From contig JASHXZ010000546.1 of assembly GCA_030043285.1 (NCBI GenBank), positions 1 to 5,308 of the forward strand: DNA of 5,308 nucleotides, written 5' to 3'. Below the pieces are notes generated by a model, which worked only from the letters and a program-made list of their open reading frames with translations, did no database searches and had not been told where the DNA came from. This stretch comes from Xanthobacteraceae bacterium (GTDB taxonomy: Bacteria; Pseudomonadota; Alphaproteobacteria; Rhizobiales; Xanthobacteraceae). Each line of letters opens with the position of its first letter. Position 1 is the stretch's first letter. Below are positions 5,016 to 5,308 of the stretch, in pieces. The translations under genes and the position numbers were made by a program.

Positions 5016-5308
5016 CTACAAATACCCCGCGCCCATCTCGGCGGCGAACTTGGCCGGCTCGCCTTCCCAGACGATGCGAGCGTGTTCGAGCACGTAGACG
5101 CGGTCGGCGTGCGGCAGCGCGAAGGTGACGTTCTGCTCGGCGAGCAGCACGGTGATGTCCGTGGTCTGGCGCAGCCGGTGGAGCGCTGCGGATATCTGCT
5201 CGAGGATCACGGGGGCGAGGCCTAGCGTCGGCTCGTCGAGCATCAACAGCTTCGGTTTCATCATCAGCGCGCGGGCGATGGTCAGCATCTGCTGCTCGCC
5301 GCCCGAGA
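5016..5308 (-). CDS. livF: LivF-type branched-chain amino acid ABC transporter ATPase, C-terminal part
   Basis: This is the C-terminal part of a LivF-type ATPase, one of the two cytoplasmic nucleotide-binding subunits of HAAT-family importers for branched-chain amino acids or related compounds. The frame stays open to the window end and the start lies beyond it. About 96 residues are visible of a usual 230-240. The ABC signature begins at the edge as SGGEQQM (codons 5304-5306 to 5286-5288), followed by Walker B LLMLDEP, the D-loop region TLGLAP and the switch region VLLAEQN, in which glutamine takes the place of the usual histidine, as is common in LivF proteins. The C-terminus, ending GAGYL before TAG (5016-5018), appears intact. 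Base composition is high GC like the left half of the window, unlike the TIR gene downstream. The transported substrate cannot be judged because permease and binding-protein genes are not visible. Confidence 0.93.
   Translation of the reverse strand, partial: SGGEQQMLTIARALMMKPKLLMLDEPTLGLAPVILEQISAALHRLRQTTDITVLLAEQNVTFALPHADRVYVLEHARIVWEGEPAKFAAEMGAGYL

Noticed and set aside
4910..5128. 72-codon plus-strand frame running into livF
   Set aside because: Half of it is antisense to the livF coding region and is an Arg-rich artefact; the remaining part has no recognisable protein pattern.

Overview
The window looks like chromosomal DNA of a high-GC alphaproteobacterium, most likely from the Bradyrhizobium/Rhodopseudomonas group. 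This rests on three things: about 65-70% GC in hand-counted lines of the housekeeping genes, protein sequences typical of that group (the L,D-transpeptidase and the LivF-type ATPase), and a GTAGCCCGGAT-type palindromic repeat that I associate with those genomes. The genus is an inference. Both outermost genes are cut by the window edges.

Layout. Positions 2-412 (+) hold the C-terminal part of a YkuD-fold L,D-transpeptidase. A REP-like imperfect palindrome (418-505) separates it from a convergent minus-strand operon. That operon has a GtrB/ArnC-type polyprenyl-phosphate glycosyltransferase (1326-2357) followed by a ChbG/HpnK-family deacetylase (502-1329), joined by a 4-base ATGA overlap. A 72-bp divergent intergenic region separates the operon from a GtrA-family membrane protein (2430-3071, +). 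A 132-bp convergent spacer follows. Then comes a 514-residue TIR-domain gene (3204-4748, -) of clearly lower GC, with a 267-bp upstream region carrying several small inverted repeats. The window ends inside a LivF-type ABC transporter ATPase (5016-5308, -).

How the genes work together. The glycosyltransferase, deacetylase and GtrA protein make a plausible envelope-glycan module. The first loads a sugar onto a polyprenyl phosphate, the second could remove an N-acetyl group from the lipid-linked sugar (as the family member NaxD does in lipid A modification), and GtrA would move the lipid-sugar across the inner membrane. No final GT-C transferase is in view. The transpeptidase and LivF ATPase are unrelated core functions.

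The most interesting element is the TIR gene. It has a TIR domain with the expected catalytic glutamate (WCARE, E98). Its roughly 300-residue C-terminal part resembles, by eye, a divergent GNAT acetyltransferase fold with an eroded acetyl-CoA pyrophosphate loop. The AT-rich composition, rare codons, single-gene arrangement and imperfect flanking direct repeats fit a horizontally acquired, self-contained defence gene. I know of no characterised system with this architecture. The TIR assignment is secure, the GNAT-like assignment is a motif-level inference, and the defence role is a hypothesis.
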